Source: Amia ocellicauda (lineage: Eukaryota; Chordata; Actinopteri; Amiiformes; Amiidae). Taken from it: a DNA stretch of 64,000 nucleotides. The DNA lies in contig NC_089855.1 of assembly GCF_036373705.1 (NCBI RefSeq), positions 11,737,219 through 11,801,218 on the forward strand, in the 5' to 3' direction. Made by a program: the position numbers and the translations under genes. How positions within the stretch are numbered: the first letter of the stretch is position 1; the number at the start of each line of letters is the position of its first letter. The notes below the pieces were generated by a model. That model worked only from the letters and a program-made list of their open reading frames with translations, made no database searches and was not told the DNA's origin. This document shows, piece after piece, positions 49,313 to 61,165 of the stretch.

Positions 49313-50533
49313 CACTCACCTAAAGGATTATTAGGAACACCATACTAATACTGTGTTTGACCCCCTTTCGCCTTCAGAACTGCCTTAATTCTACGTGGCA
49401 TTGATTCAACAAGGTGCTGAAAGCATTCTTCAGAAATGTTGGCCCATATTGATAGGATAGCATCTTGCAGTTGATGGAGATTAGTGGGATGCACATCCAG
49501 GGCACGAAGCTCCCGTTCCACCACATCCCAAAGATGCTCTATTGGGTTGAGATCTGGTGACTGTGGGGGCCAGTTTAGTACAGTGAACTCATTGTCATGT
49601 TCAAGAAACCAATTTGAAATGATTCGACCTTTGTGACATGGTGCATTATCCTGCTGGAAGTAGCCATCAGAGGATGGGTACATGGTGGTCATAAAGGGAT
49701 GGACATGGTCAGAAACAATGCTCAGGTAGGCCGTGGCATTTAAACGATGCCCAATTGGCACTAAGGGGCCTAAAGTGTGCCAAGAAAACATCCCCCACAC
49801 CATTACACCACCACCACCAGCCTGCACAGTGGTAACAAGGCATGATGGATCCATGTTCTCATTCTGTTTACGCCAAATTCTGACTCTACCATCTGAATGT
49901 CTCAACAGAAATCGAGACTCATCAGACCAGTCAACATTTTTCCAGTCTTCAACTGTCCAATTTTGGTGAGCTTGTGCAAATTGTAGCCTCTTTTTCCTAT
50001 TTGTAGTGGAGATGAGTGGTACCCGGTGGGGTCTTCTGCTGTTGTAGCCCATCCGCCTCAAGGTTGTACGTGTTGTGGCTTCACAAATGCTTTGCTGCAT
50101 ACCTCGGTTGTAACGAGTGGTTATTTCAGTCAAAGTTGCTCTTCTATCAGCTTGAATCAGTCGGCCCATTCTCCTCTGACCTCTAGCATCAACAAGGCAT
50201 TTTCGCCCACAGGACTGCCGCATACTGGATGTTTTTCCCTTTTCACACCATTCTTTGTAAACCCTAGAAATGGTTGTGCGTGAAAATCCCAGTAACTGAG
50301 CAGATTGTGAAATACTCAGACCGGCCCGTCTGGCACCAACAACCATGCCACGCTCAAAATTGCTTAAATCACCTTTCTTTCCCATTCAGACATTCAGTTT
50401 GGAGTTCAGGAGATTGTCTTGACCAGGACCACACCCCTAAATGCATTGAAGCAACTGCCATGTGATTGGTTGGTTAGATAATTGCATTAATGAGAAATTG
50501 AACAGGTGTTCCTAATAATCCTTTAGGTGAGTG
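49313..50533 (-). mobile_element. Intact-looking Tc1/mariner DD36E element (Incomer-like)
   Basis: The 1221-bp element has perfect 29-bp inverted repeats (CACTCACCTAAAGGATTATT then AGGAACACC), TA on both sides (49311-49312, 50534-50535) and one uninterrupted transposase gene filling it. It lies in the 5' intron of FHL2, in the same orientation as FHL2. Size, short TIRs and the DD36E spacing match the described Incomer (IC) family of Tc1/mariner. Activity is not shown, but nothing visible breaks it. Confidence 0.93.
49345..50385 (-). CDS. DD36E Tc1/mariner transposase, full length
   Basis: This complete 346-residue transposase starts MGKKGDLSNFERGMVVGARR with the first helix-turn-helix (about residues 8-46). 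A second DNA-binding helix-turn-helix lies around 70-123. The catalytic residues are D155 (WSDES), D246 (QQDNAPCH) and E283 (NPIEHLWD), with 36 residues between the last two, so DD36E rather than the usual DD34E of Tc1. The glycine-rich VQAGGGGVMVWGMFS segment follows the first Asp. It ends AKGGQTQY. The family catalyses cut-and-paste transposition into TA. No frameshift or stop is present, in contrast to every other transposase in this window. The start follows the end of the leader, and no earlier in-frame ATG fits. Confidence 0.95.
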   Translation of the reverse strand: MGKKGDLSNFERGMVVGARRAGLSISQSAQLLGFSRTTISRVYKEWCEKGKTSSMRQSCGRKCLVDARGQRRMGRLIQADRRATLTEITTRYNRGMQQSICEATTRTTLRRMGYNSRRPHRVPLISTTNRKKRLQFAQAHQNWTVEDWKNVDWSDESRFLLRHSDGRVRIWRKQNENMDPSCLVTTVQAGGGGVMVWGMFSWHTLGPLVPIGHRLNATAYLSIVSDHVHPFMTTMYPSSDGYFQQDNAPCHKGRIISNWFLEHDNEFTVLNWPPQSPDLNPIEHLWDVVERELRALDVHPTNLHQLQDAILSIWANISEECFQHLVESMPRRIKAVLKAKGGQTQY

Positions 50534-50535
50534 TA

Positions 50536-52312
50536 TATATATAATGCATTTAAGAAGTGCATTAGTTTAGATGTCTAAACCGCATTTATAAAAGTGTGTT
50601 CATTAGATAGATTTGTGATGCACACAGCAGAGGAACCAGTCAGACACTGGCAGTTGAGCCTGCCCTGCAAATTTCAAACCCCACTCTGTGTAATTAACAC
50701 ATGCTCTATAAATTACAGAAAACCACTGAAGATGCCCTCGCTCGCTAGCATCCATGCAACAGCAGTTCTCCTGAGATCCTTTCTTGTAATCTATGCTTTT
50801 GTTTACTAAAACTTTAAACTTTAAAGTGACTTTTTCCTCTTGAATGTGATTTCATCTTACCACAGCAGTGTTTTGCCTTGAAGACAGAAACATAAACTCA
50901 AGTTATTGTATGTAAGAGTGGGACAAGTTTAAATTAGATACATCAATGTTGCCAGATAGAGCAAACAAGTTGAAAAAGGAAGCCACTTAACCTTATAAAT
51001 AGCCTTATTGTGCCTTAATAACAAGCTCTTTACTGGCCTTCATTTGTATTTGTATAACTCAGATTTTTCTGCAATAATGAGCATAATGGTTGATCCCATT
51101 TAATAATAATAAGTCTTGTACAAATATATTAACCTATTATTTAATCATTAAAACAGTTGAACAGTTGTAGACAGGAAACACTACAATAACAGTAAACCAT
51201 AGTCATTCATCAAAACATTGAGTGCACAACTCCCATGCTGTAGGGCCACAGTCCAATGGGTTGCTTAAAATCTGTAATACCTTAAGAACAGAAATGTTTT
51301 TAAATGGCTCCAAATAAACCAGCAATTAGATTAATTAGGTAGTTACAGATCAAGTGGAATTAAACTCCATAAACACTGCAGTTGCAGGCAGGAGTTGTGC
51401 ATTCTTAGTTTTAGTATCTTTGTTGAAAAATGAAAAAGCTGGGATTAATGTGGAATGCCAGAAAAGTCCTTGTGGCACGGATTTGGAATGTGCCTTCATT
51501 TGAAAATGTAAACTGCTGTACTAATTCAGATTTGAAGGGAGACAGGTTTTTATAATTATAGTATACAATATTCCTTGGAATGTAACAGTTTTGCTCTCTA
51601 TCTGCTACGTGTGGAACAGAACAAGAGGGAATATAAATGTGTACATAAATGCTAAACTATAGACATTTCTGCCTCCATATATGTGTTATTCAAACAAAAC
51701 AGAATAACCATTCAATCAATCCAGAATGCGATTGTGAGTAGATCATAAAAATGTATAGAAAAGACTGACACTTCATCTAGCACAAGACAAAAATCTGGAT
51801 GGAAATAAATCCCTCTTAAATTTGCGGTATATTTACTGCTATCTTTATAGTTTAGAGTGAAATATTTATGTAAATGTATTTCTGTATTATTCTTCCATTA
51901 TACAAAACACCACAATACAGTAAACTACCATATTTACATTAACCTATAGAATAACTAGCAAGAGGACCACACTGGCTATCCATATGAATCTATTATGCAC
52001 TGACTGCAGGCTTACTATGGGCACACACTGAGCAGCATAAAAACAGTAGTGATGTCATGTCATAGTAAATGGTCAAGCCATTTTTATGTTGACAGATGGA
52101 AGGGACAGACACATTCTTTGTATGTGTATATATAAAATATTTAAATATATATTCCCCGTGTGTGTATATATATACTGTGCATATATATATTCAAATAAAC
52201 ACTTGCACTTTGCAATTGTTCAGCCACAGACCAAGACATTCTCTTCGATCTGAAAATAAGAAGCTACTGCTTTAAAAGCAATTGCTGAAATGCTGTGGTA
52301 ATCACTACTCAC
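50536..52312. other. FHL2 5' intron, non-coding
   Basis: AT-rich with no coding frame or recognised repeat, apart from TA-rich tracts near 52130-52190. Confidence 0.5.
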
Positions 52313-52500
52313 AAGTAAGAAGCGAGCTGTGCAATGTCCTCTCCACAAAGCCCAGGTTGTCAAAGCCATGAACCAGTCCAGATCAGGCACTGACGAGTTC
52401 CGATGAAAGCATTGTCCACTGAACTGTCTGGAGTCTGCTGTCTGCACGCCTGCGACACCTCCTCTATCTGCTCCACAGCGAGTGCTCACACTGAGGGCTT
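52313..52500 (-). promoter_or_regulatory. FHL2: Candidate FHL2 non-coding first exon
   Basis: A minus-strand donor (CTT|GTGAGTAG; exon end 52313) closes a region of higher GC and unique sequence upstream of the first coding exon, which itself begins with an acceptor. The 5' limit is inferred from a CArG box at 52533-52542. No long frame is present, as expected for leader. Confidence 0.5.
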
Positions 52501-52532
52501 TGCTGCCTTAAGAAACCCCCTCCACGGTTTTA

Positions 52533-52542
52533 CCATATAAGG
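52533..52542 (-). promoter_or_regulatory. Perfect CArG box (SRF site) upstream of FHL2 leader exon
   Basis: CCATATAAGG (minus strand CCTTATATGG) fits CC(A/T)6GG exactly. It lies about 30-40 bp from the inferred transcription start. FHL2 is an established SRF target gene in mammals, so placement is consistent. The core also resembles a TATA box. Confidence 0.65.
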
Positions 52543-55500
52543 ATGTAAAAGCTGGGAAATCTCTCTCTTTTCATGCTGACTGCAGCTGGCAGCAGACACC
52601 ATCTTTTCCAGTGGTTTATTTATCTGTATTTATTTATTTTCCTCCTGTTTTCTTTTCCAAAAACCCTGTCTATCTATTTCTCCTTTCCTTGCTCTTGCCA
52701 AATGCCAGAGACACGCTCATTCTGTCAGAACAGCAAGGCCTACATTCACAAGCACAGAAATACTTCACAGGGAGCAGGATCTGTTTGATAGGAGGATGCT
52801 TATTTCTGTAATGGGCAAATGTAGAGAAATTAAAAAGGGGAGGTTTACAATTTACAAACATTTATAGTAATGTATGAATTGTGTTTTCAATTCTTAGTGT
52901 ATATAGAAAATGCTGAATTAATAATAATGAGATTAGACTGTATTTCTTTGTACTGGAGATTATTCTACATATACAATAACTAACCCCCCTGCATAAAATA
53001 ATAATACATATGCCAACATTAATCTAATTATATACATTTAAAAATTAAATCCAGTTGTTTAGTTTTTCATTATTATTATTTCTAACAAAAATGTACTGAC
53101 AAATCTATACTTTGTAGTATACATTTGGATGCAAGGATATACATGACAATTAAGGAATTAATTTTTTTGAATATGTGAAGTCTTGTCAGATGTTATAACT
53201 ATCACAATCCTGCAGATTGATTTGAAATCAATGTCTTTTAAATAGTATTTCTCAGACTATGAGCAACACTTAATGACGCCCTCTCTTGGGCAGCCGGAGG
53301 TTATTTCTTTGATCTGTTTAAATCTCATCAACAATTTTGAATTAAGAGTGCCAAATATCTGCAATACAAGAATCCAGCTTTAAATCAGCTGTCTAATTGG
53401 CTGTACAGTTCCTTCAGGAGGGAGGCAGCAGATATAATTCCTAGATTTGAAGAAATATGCTCTTCAGAGTCTGGACATTTGCAATACATAAAATACTGCA
53501 TCAACAATGACCAAGTTAAAATCATGACAAAAAGTCTAAGCAAATAAGTGAAGACTTTATAAAAGCTAACAACAAATATTATAGCAATTGTAACAACAAA
53601 AATATGCAGATGGGTGACTCAAAATAAATGAGTGGAGGAACGAATGCAGATGCCTCCAAAGAGGTGTTTTGCATGATACAATTAAGCAATTAATTGATTG
53701 ATGTTTGTGGTAGGTAAAAGCTAAATAAATAAATACATAAAATCACCATTGTAGTGGTATACACTACCTATTTTTCTCCAGCAGCTTGTTACAAAGTAGA
53801 AAAGACAGATAAATTACCAATTAGCAGGTTACACTACGAAGCACATTTTCTGTTGGCTAAATTGGGTAAGTTCGAATTCATCATCGTTTTATCATCTATG
53901 CTATGTGAGATAGTTCCACGGGAAGATCTAAATATCACAAGTTGTCAGGACCTTGGTCTGAGCAACTCTTTTGCATGATTGCACTACTGTTCCCTATATC
54001 AGGACATTCCTGGACCACCTATTGGTCTGCCAACACCTCTACTGACATCTGATTTTCCTGGTAAGATCAGCTCTTAAAATAGTATAATTAGAGGGCTTGT
54101 AGCTGGAGGTGATTTGAATCACACAGTTTCCTTTTTGCCCATTTGTAGAGAAATATAGATGGTGTTTCTTGAATTGAATAATAAATAAATCAAGTAGAAA
54201 AGGAAAATTTAAATATAACTTTAAATCCTGTGGGAGAATTGCAGTTTATAATGTAAAGAATAACATATGTTTAAGCTGTCATCCTTTTCTCATGCTAGAC
54301 AATCTTCATTAGTAGCATGAGGTCTGCATCCCAGAAACCCTTTTCAAGGAACAAATCTAATTTTCCTCCTTCTTAATACAATTTTGAAGGCAAATTGGTA
54401 GAAAAGAATCAAGTTTCTACATCATTTGTCAATTAACATTCTTTCTGAGAGCAAGAAAAGGGGAATTCCACAAAATTATGTGAGGTTTAGTCACAGGAGC
54501 TTTTTTATTTTATTTTGGTTCAGGGATCTGTTTTGACAGAAACTATTGAGCAGGACTTTTTAATTCTGTTTGAGGTCAACAGTTATTTCCATGAGAGCAT
54601 TTCATAAAATATGTAATGACATGGGAACTGAGCTAATTTATTTTTCATTCAAAGAAAAAAAAAAAAGATTCTGGAGCTGGTTTATTGATATTTACCTTTG
54701 AGGATATAATGTATACCCAGTATCAACAGGAATACAAAATTCCCAATTAAACACTGACCGTAATTCAGACCCTTGATGAAATGAGCAAAATGTATTTAGC
54801 AAGAAAATGCAGATATACTCTTTCTGTATTTTAGTTACAGACAAATCATCAAGTAGAGCATGATCTGACTATCAATATTGTACATCAACAACAAATCTAT
54901 CAAAACCATCTACTCAGTTATTTAGATATTATCCAGTCTCCAGTAATCAGCATTTTGTGAATCAACTTAGGCTTTGAGAACATGGAAGAGTAGTAGCACT
55001 TCAGTTTGTTCTACACTACTATGCAGAACCTCACTAGTTCCTCCTGGTTGCACCACTTGTGGTTGTGGATAGTTTTTTGGTTCATACCATGAATATTACA
55101 AACAACTTGTTTATATGGTACGTAACAATAGTTTCACATAGTGGTATTGATGTTTACCATAGGCAGGTGGAGCAAAAAGTATTGCACTGAAATTATATTT
55201 TGCCTCAGGGCTCCATTAAAGACACAGGCATGAAAAAGCCATAGGTACCAACACACACATCCTCTCAATCACTTTCTAATTTAAATTGTTGGCAAGGGGT
55301 TCAATCTCTAATCCCTGTTGTCTCTCAACACTCAAGCAAATGCTCTTCAATAGATATCCTAACAATACAGTGATCTAATTAAGGAACAAACGTTCCACTG
55401 TCGTCCTCCTGGGGGAATGCTGGTTTGGTTATGACAGGGAAGGCTGCCAAAGCATGGAAACAGCGTGCCATTAGCCAAAAGTCACCAGATCATAGTGTCA

Positions 55501-56700
55501 GTGATAATAAAGGCACACAGTCCATAACACTTTCCATCTGAAGAAGAGGCATAGAAGTAAGAGTCTCACAGGTGATGCTACTTAGTGGAACATTTTTAGA
55601 TGTAAGCTTGTCATAACTATCAAAAAGCAAGTATATATAGTGTTATTTGCAAAGTGTTGTATGTGGCAATAAGTTTATGTTGTAAACATGGTTTATAACG
55701 CTATTTCTTGGTCTAAGGTACATGCCTTGCTTATCTGGTTCTTTTTACTACTGATCATGATTCCTGACACCCTTTGGCAGGGGCTATACACTCAGGTCTG
55801 TATAACTTTGTTTAAGTTGCTTAGCCTTTCAAAGTCACAAGGTTGCCAAAATCAAAGAGTGTCCTCCTATCTCACTGTCTGAAGACCTCTTCTTTAACAC
55901 CGGATTTTATCAAGAAAACACTGAGTTCAGTCTCAGTTCACTCTGGTCCTGTGAAGCACATTAACTCTTCCCGAATGCCCGAACTATCCTGTTCGCTTTG
56001 CCAATTTAATTCGACACTGCCAATGTGATTTGGCTCTAGGACAGAGGAAGATGTGTGTTGAATGCATGGCATTTACATTTAAATGTTAAACTGTTTTAAG
56101 TACAAATTAAGTTCTCAAGAGAAAATCAGGCATAAAGCAGTACCAATATGGATTGAAAGTTAAAACAAAGTAAGTAAAATAAATCATTTTTATTGTAATT
56201 AAGGATGATATGAAATTAAGATTATACAATGTCAGTCAAAAGCATTTGGCAGTTCTAAAGGGAGGGCTTATTATTTTATGGGGGATATCTGCTTTCAATA
56301 ACACATTAATGATATCCCCTCAGAGAGCATACAATGAGTTTATTAAAATAATAATAATCTACTTAAAATACTGGTGTACAAATATAACACAAGCTTTAAA
56401 AGTCAACCTTATTTGCAAATATACTATTACAACTACAACTACAAAGAACATTTACTCGGATAATATCACAGAACTTTGCCTACAGATTCAGCCACATGCT
56501 ATAAAACATATATATTCTCCACTTTAACAAAAGCCTGTTTTAATCCATGCAATAATAAATTAACAGCCTGTGGTGAGAAATTGCAACTTCATAAATATGC
56601 TACCATCCATTTCAGAAGAAGGAGAAAACAAATGCCCTGCACAAGCATCTGTTTGCATATTCTGCAGTGGCAAGTCTGTAGGAAGTGGGGAGGTCCTTAC
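52543..56700. other. Upstream FHL2 flank or distal intron, no gene seen
   Basis: Various short frames without similarity. No recognised repeat. Confidence 0.45.
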
Positions 56701-56815
56701 CTTCCAGTAACGATGTGCTGCCTTCCTGAGCCCCGTCGAGAGAATGAACTGGTTGAGAGAGTGCCTCTGAAGTTCTCTATTGGATTACTTAAAATATGGA
56801 TCTGGTAATTGGAGG
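56701..56815 (-). promoter_or_regulatory. Possible distal leader exon (minus strand)
   Basis: A minus-strand donor (GTAAGG, exon end 56701) follows about 110 bp of unique sequence, with TATTTATA at 56842-56849 on that strand (TATAAATA on plus) as a possible core promoter. It could be an alternative FHL2 first exon, since mammalian FHL2 has several. Orientation of the TATA box is ambiguous. Confidence 0.3.
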
Positions 56816-56849
56816 GACGGGCTTTCGTTATCCAGATGAGCTATAAATA

Positions 56850-58737
56850 CTGTGTCTCCAAAGCACCCGACGTCCACAACAGATAAGTCCACTTTCACTT
56901 GTGTGCCACACTGGCCATTTAAGGCTTCGTATTGTAGTCCAGCATACCCCTGAATGGAAAACCTGCAGCCTGATCTGAGAAATTGTATCCTGCTGTCCCC
57001 CACGTCAAGGACAACCATTTATTAAAAAAAAAAAAAAGCTCACTGCAGCTGTGACAGCTTGCAGATGAATTCTAAAAAACAAAATCTTTCCTGTAAAACA
57101 CCCATTTCTCATTTTTAAAAACTTGAATATTGTATTATCTTATGATAACTCCTGCAGTATTATATATACAATAGTAATAATGATGATGATGTACTATTAC
57201 TATTAATAATAACAACTCTTATGAGTTCTTAAAGATTAGGGTCTGTTGTTGTATGTCCCTAGGCTATAGTCATCTTAAAATTTGTGAGAGATTAAACATT
57301 TTCAAGAAATGTGATTAAAGAAACAGCACTGAGATGCCTGAAGGAACGTCTGTGCACTACTTTCTGCAAGAAGATCACACTGTACTTTTCTGTTTCTCCT
57401 TACACTGGAAGCATGTCCTATGTTGCCATCTGAATTGCATGTTAAGATAAGTGTAAAAAGTCTTATTTAAGTTGGAGGAGTTAAAAGATGGAAGATGTAT
57501 ATGTTATTTGTGTGTGGACAGGGTATTTGGTTTTGTGTAGGTATTTTAATGCACTTGGCAATGGTGGCATTGTCATCAACTAACTTTATTGAGGGTCAGT
57601 AAATCTTAAGTGGATACAGGTTATGTAGTGAGAAGCATGTTTGCCATAACAAATGGATTAATGAAGTGACTCCTGGGAAGCCTAGCATTGAAAACACCTG
57701 TTGCTATTACATTTAATATTGAATAACGAGGTTCATATATCATTCTTAGAAGTCAGTGAATTTCCACTCAATGTACAGAGGAGAATTGTGGTTTTAGAAG
57801 TCATATATCATCAAGAAACACAAGGTTTCCACAGATAGAGTAACAAAATATACTGTATTTTATTCGTTTCAATATGGATATTGACGATACACTGAAATTA
57901 CTTTAATACAACACCAGCTCTTTGAACTAAACTGATTCCTCTTACATGTGCACAGAATTTAGAAGCATTTTTCTAAAATATATGCACTGATTTGAGTAGG
58001 TAAAGACAATAAAATAAAATAAAACAAATCTACGTAGGCCTTACAATGTTCAACCTAAGGATGCACTTATCCCCAATACATGTGATTATGTGATCATCTT
58101 CTCTGGTGTACAAATGGACTAATTAAGTTACATGTCAAATTTGCAAAATTTATTGTAACTCCACTTGTAAAAAAACATTCCCCTCATTTAAGACACAACT
58201 TGAACATTTTCATTAGGAAATTGAAGTCAGATGAGTGTTCGCAGTTCATACCAGCTGTGAAAGCATCATTCAGTATGCATTACATAATCCATGAGCACGC
58301 ACCATGTCCCGCTTCTTTTTCCTTTTATATGAACAGGCAAACCTTTTTTTTCCATCTTTTATGCCCCAATTTAGGGTAACTGATTCTAATGCAATCTTGC
58401 CACGTGGTAGCAGGTTATTTACGTCTTTTTGCACATCTGAACAATAATGGAAACAGCTGAGCTTGTCAGTCGGAGGATAAGCACAGTTTACATTGGCCCC
58501 ATACCATCTTCCAGCAAGAATAATCATTTAATAGAAATGTAATTACTCGTTATCCAGAGTGACCAATGGAGGTGATAAATTGGACCTGAATAACCCCTGC
58601 TGAATCATGAGAACATAATAAAGGTAACATGGTAGGATGTAATTTGGTTCATCTGACTTGTTTGTTTTTTAGCTGCTAATTGAACCCAGGGACCCTGATC
58701 ACTTACGTCTTCTATGACGAGAATAGGACCCAGACTA
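56850..58737. other. Non-coding DNA
   Basis: A 77-codon minus frame (56785-57018) starts in this stretch but has no known match. Otherwise AT-rich, no recognised feature. Confidence 0.45.
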
Positions 58738-59138
58738 ACATAAGAACATAAGAACATAAGAAAGTTTACAAACGAGAGGAGGCCATTTGACCCATCGTGC
58801 TCATTTGGTGTCCATTAATAACTAAGTGATCCAAGGATCCTATCCAGTCTATTTTTAAATGTTCACAAATTTTCAGCTTCAACCACATTGCTGGGGAGTT
58901 TGTTCAGATTGTGACGACTCTCTGTGTGAAGAAGTGTCTCCTGTTTTCTGTTTTGAATGCCTTGAAGCCCAATTTCCATTTGTGTCCCTGGGTGCGTGTG
59001 TCCCTGCTGATCTGGAAAAGCTCCTCTGGTTTGATGTGATCGATGCCTTTCATGATTTTGAAGACTTGGATCAAGTCCCCACGTAGTCTCCTCTGTTCCA
59101 GGGTGAAAAGGTTCAGTTCCCTCAGTCTCTCCGAGGGT
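58738..59138 (-). mobile_element. CR1-like LINE fragment, 3' end (copy 3)
   Basis: Its minus-strand frame encodes RLRELNLFTLEQRRLRGDLI, then QVFKIMKG and RTQGHKWKLGFKAF. The 3' tail is (ACATAAGA)n-like at 58738-58762. Better preserved than copy 1 in the part it keeps. Its 5' truncation point directly abuts the DIRS-like element. Confidence 0.87.
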
Positions 59139-59658
59139 TGTGAATGCACAGGTTCATCCTCTTTTGCTGGGAGACAGGACTCCCACGCGACCTTGCAACC
59201 CTTGGGCAGTGCTTCCTTTTTCAGATATCCGGGGTTGCATTTGCAATTTGTCGTTATCTTTCAAGCATTGCCCAAGGGGGAGGGGTTACTATATAATAAA
59301 ACCATCGCCAGGCAGGAGGCAGTGAGTTGATAAGAGAGCCTGCACCGAGGCGTACTGCTAGGGGGCCTCGGCAACACAACTCCAGGCCACAGAAGCCCCT
59401 TGTAGCCAACCTGGGCTGTCCAGGAGCGTATACAACAGCGGGGCTACAGAGGTCTTACTCCCAGAACTCTTACGCCCTCCGCTTACAATTGCAAGGCCAA
59501 CTGCTCTAGTGCATCTAGCAGCGAGGCCGTATATCTACTTGCACAATATATGTCGCGGACAATCAAGCAACTTGTGCGTCCTCCACGCATTAACGTGGAA
59601 GTGAACCCCTGATCCTGCAGGAGCGGGGCCACAGACCCACTGAATAACATACAGCTGG

Positions 59659-60072
59659 CTAGTCAACTGAGTAGCCACAGCTGGACATAACAGTATGAAT
59701 GGTACAGAGTGGCCAGCTCCACTGTGCTGTCGTAACAGCTATACACATTGCGGGGTGCAGGAAGCAGATCATGCACCACCATGAAACATTGGAGCAGTTG
59801 ACCAAGCGCCTAATGTCCTTAGTGTGTTCCAAATAGCACCTGAGGGCCCGCACAGGGCAGAGCAGGTGAAGCCGACTCTCTTGCTCTGAAGTGAAGGGAG
59901 AAGGATGAAAAGCCATCAACTCAATAGGCCTGTTGACATGTAATGGAGACAGCACTTTCGGGAGGAACACAAGGTTAGGCCGTAGTGTGACCCTGGAGCC
60001 ATCTCCAACGAAATGGACACACGATGGGTGTACGGACAGGGCGTGTAACTCGCTCACGCATATTGCCAGCAA
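59659..60072 (-). pseudogene. DIRS tyrosine recombinase fragment
   Basis: An open frame of 137 codons contains LHALSVHPSCVHFVGDGSRV, LRPNLVFLPKVLSP and an LLCPVRALRCYLEHT segment typical of DIRS recombinases. The C-terminal part with the catalytic HxxR and Tyr is not seen in frame. Inactive. Confidence 0.75.
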
Positions 60073-60685
60073 TAACGCAGTCTTACACCAGCTTCAGCTC
60101 AGCTGAGTTCAGTGGTTCAAATGGGGCTTGGGAAAGTGCATCCAGCACTACATCAAAGCGCCATGCGGGCAGTGAAGGGGTGCGAGGAGACTGCAGCCGT
60201 CCAACTCCCTTTAAAAACTGCACAGCCAGGAAATCCTGATCCTGGTAGTGGCTACTACCGCGTCTGACAGACCCCAGGCAATCAAACGCTCCAGCTAAGG
60301 GGCTAGGCCCAAAGCTTGAGGAGGCCCGGATTGGGGTGCCAAAGCGTGCCCTGCATCTGGGACAATGAGTCCATTCTCATTGGGAGTTGCCAAGGCTCTC
60401 CATGGAGGAGGCGATCAGGTCTGCAAACCAGAATCTGCGAGGCCACCGTGGGGCTATCAGCAGAACTGCCGCTCGTTCTCTCCTGACCTTCTCTAGGACC
60501 ACCGGGGGAATGGTGGGAACGTGTAAAGGACACAGCGCGGCCACGCTTGGGCTAGAGCGTCGATCACCAGGGTTCCTGAGCGGTCTTGGACGGAGAACCA
60601 TAGTGGGCAGTGGGTGGACTCTGCCTAGGCAAAGAGATCCACTTCTGCTCTGCCAAAACCAGGGGGCCTCCCCAAGAGAGGAGTT

Positions 60686-61057
60686 TCACCGCTGTGTTGG
60701 ATAGGCCAGGGAACTGATCTTCTCTGATGGAGCGGAGCTGTGCCCACAGAAGCAGACAGCGTGCTGGCCATACAGTCTGTGTGACCGGAGACCTCCTTGC
60801 CTGTTGATCTTAGCAACCACTGCTGTGTTGTCCGTCTGAACCAGCATATGTCTGTCCCGCAGGACTGGCAGGAAATTACACAGTCCGAGGAGCAATGCTT
60901 GTAACTCCAGGACATTGATATGGAGGGCCCATGCGGGTTCCGTCCACCTGCCTCGGACAACACGTCCTTCGCAGACTGCTCCCCAACCTTGTTTGGAGAC
61001 ATCTGTCATCATCACCACTCGGTGGCAGACTGGTCCCAGTGGCACACCGAGGGTCAA
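60686..61057 (-). pseudogene. DIRS RNase H fragment
   Basis: This 123-codon frame contains VMMTDVSKQGWGAVCEGRVV, then WALHINVLELQALLLGL and LVQTDNTAVVAKINRQGG, that is the Asp, Glu and Asp positions of retroelement RNase H. It continues upstream in a shifted frame (LEGTPLMVEPLHFDPRC), so it is broken. Confidence 0.78.
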
Positions 61058-61165
61058 AGTGTAAGGGCTCCACCATCAATGGAGTGCCTTCCAGCACACC
61101 GGAGTGACTGAGACTCGGGATGCTTGATCACGGTGAGGATGAGCCCTAGGAGAGGATCTCTCCAT

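Larger units (their letters stand above)
59139..61165 (-). mobile_element. DIRS-like tyrosine-recombinase retrotransposon, partial and decayed
   Basis: On the minus strand, going right to left, there is an RNase H domain (about 61060-60690), then about 600 bp with frameshifts, then a tyrosine-recombinase region (about 60070-59660). This order is that of DIRS elements, which use a tyrosine recombinase instead of a DDE integrase. GC content is clearly higher than in the flanks. The left 500 bp (59139-59650) probably includes the 3' terminal region. The reverse-transcriptase half is missing to the right. Outer limits are approximate. Confidence 0.8.

Noticed and set aside
56785..57018. 77-codon frame as an FHL2 or NCK2 exon
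   Set aside because: No similarity to either protein; kept only as an unexplained frame.
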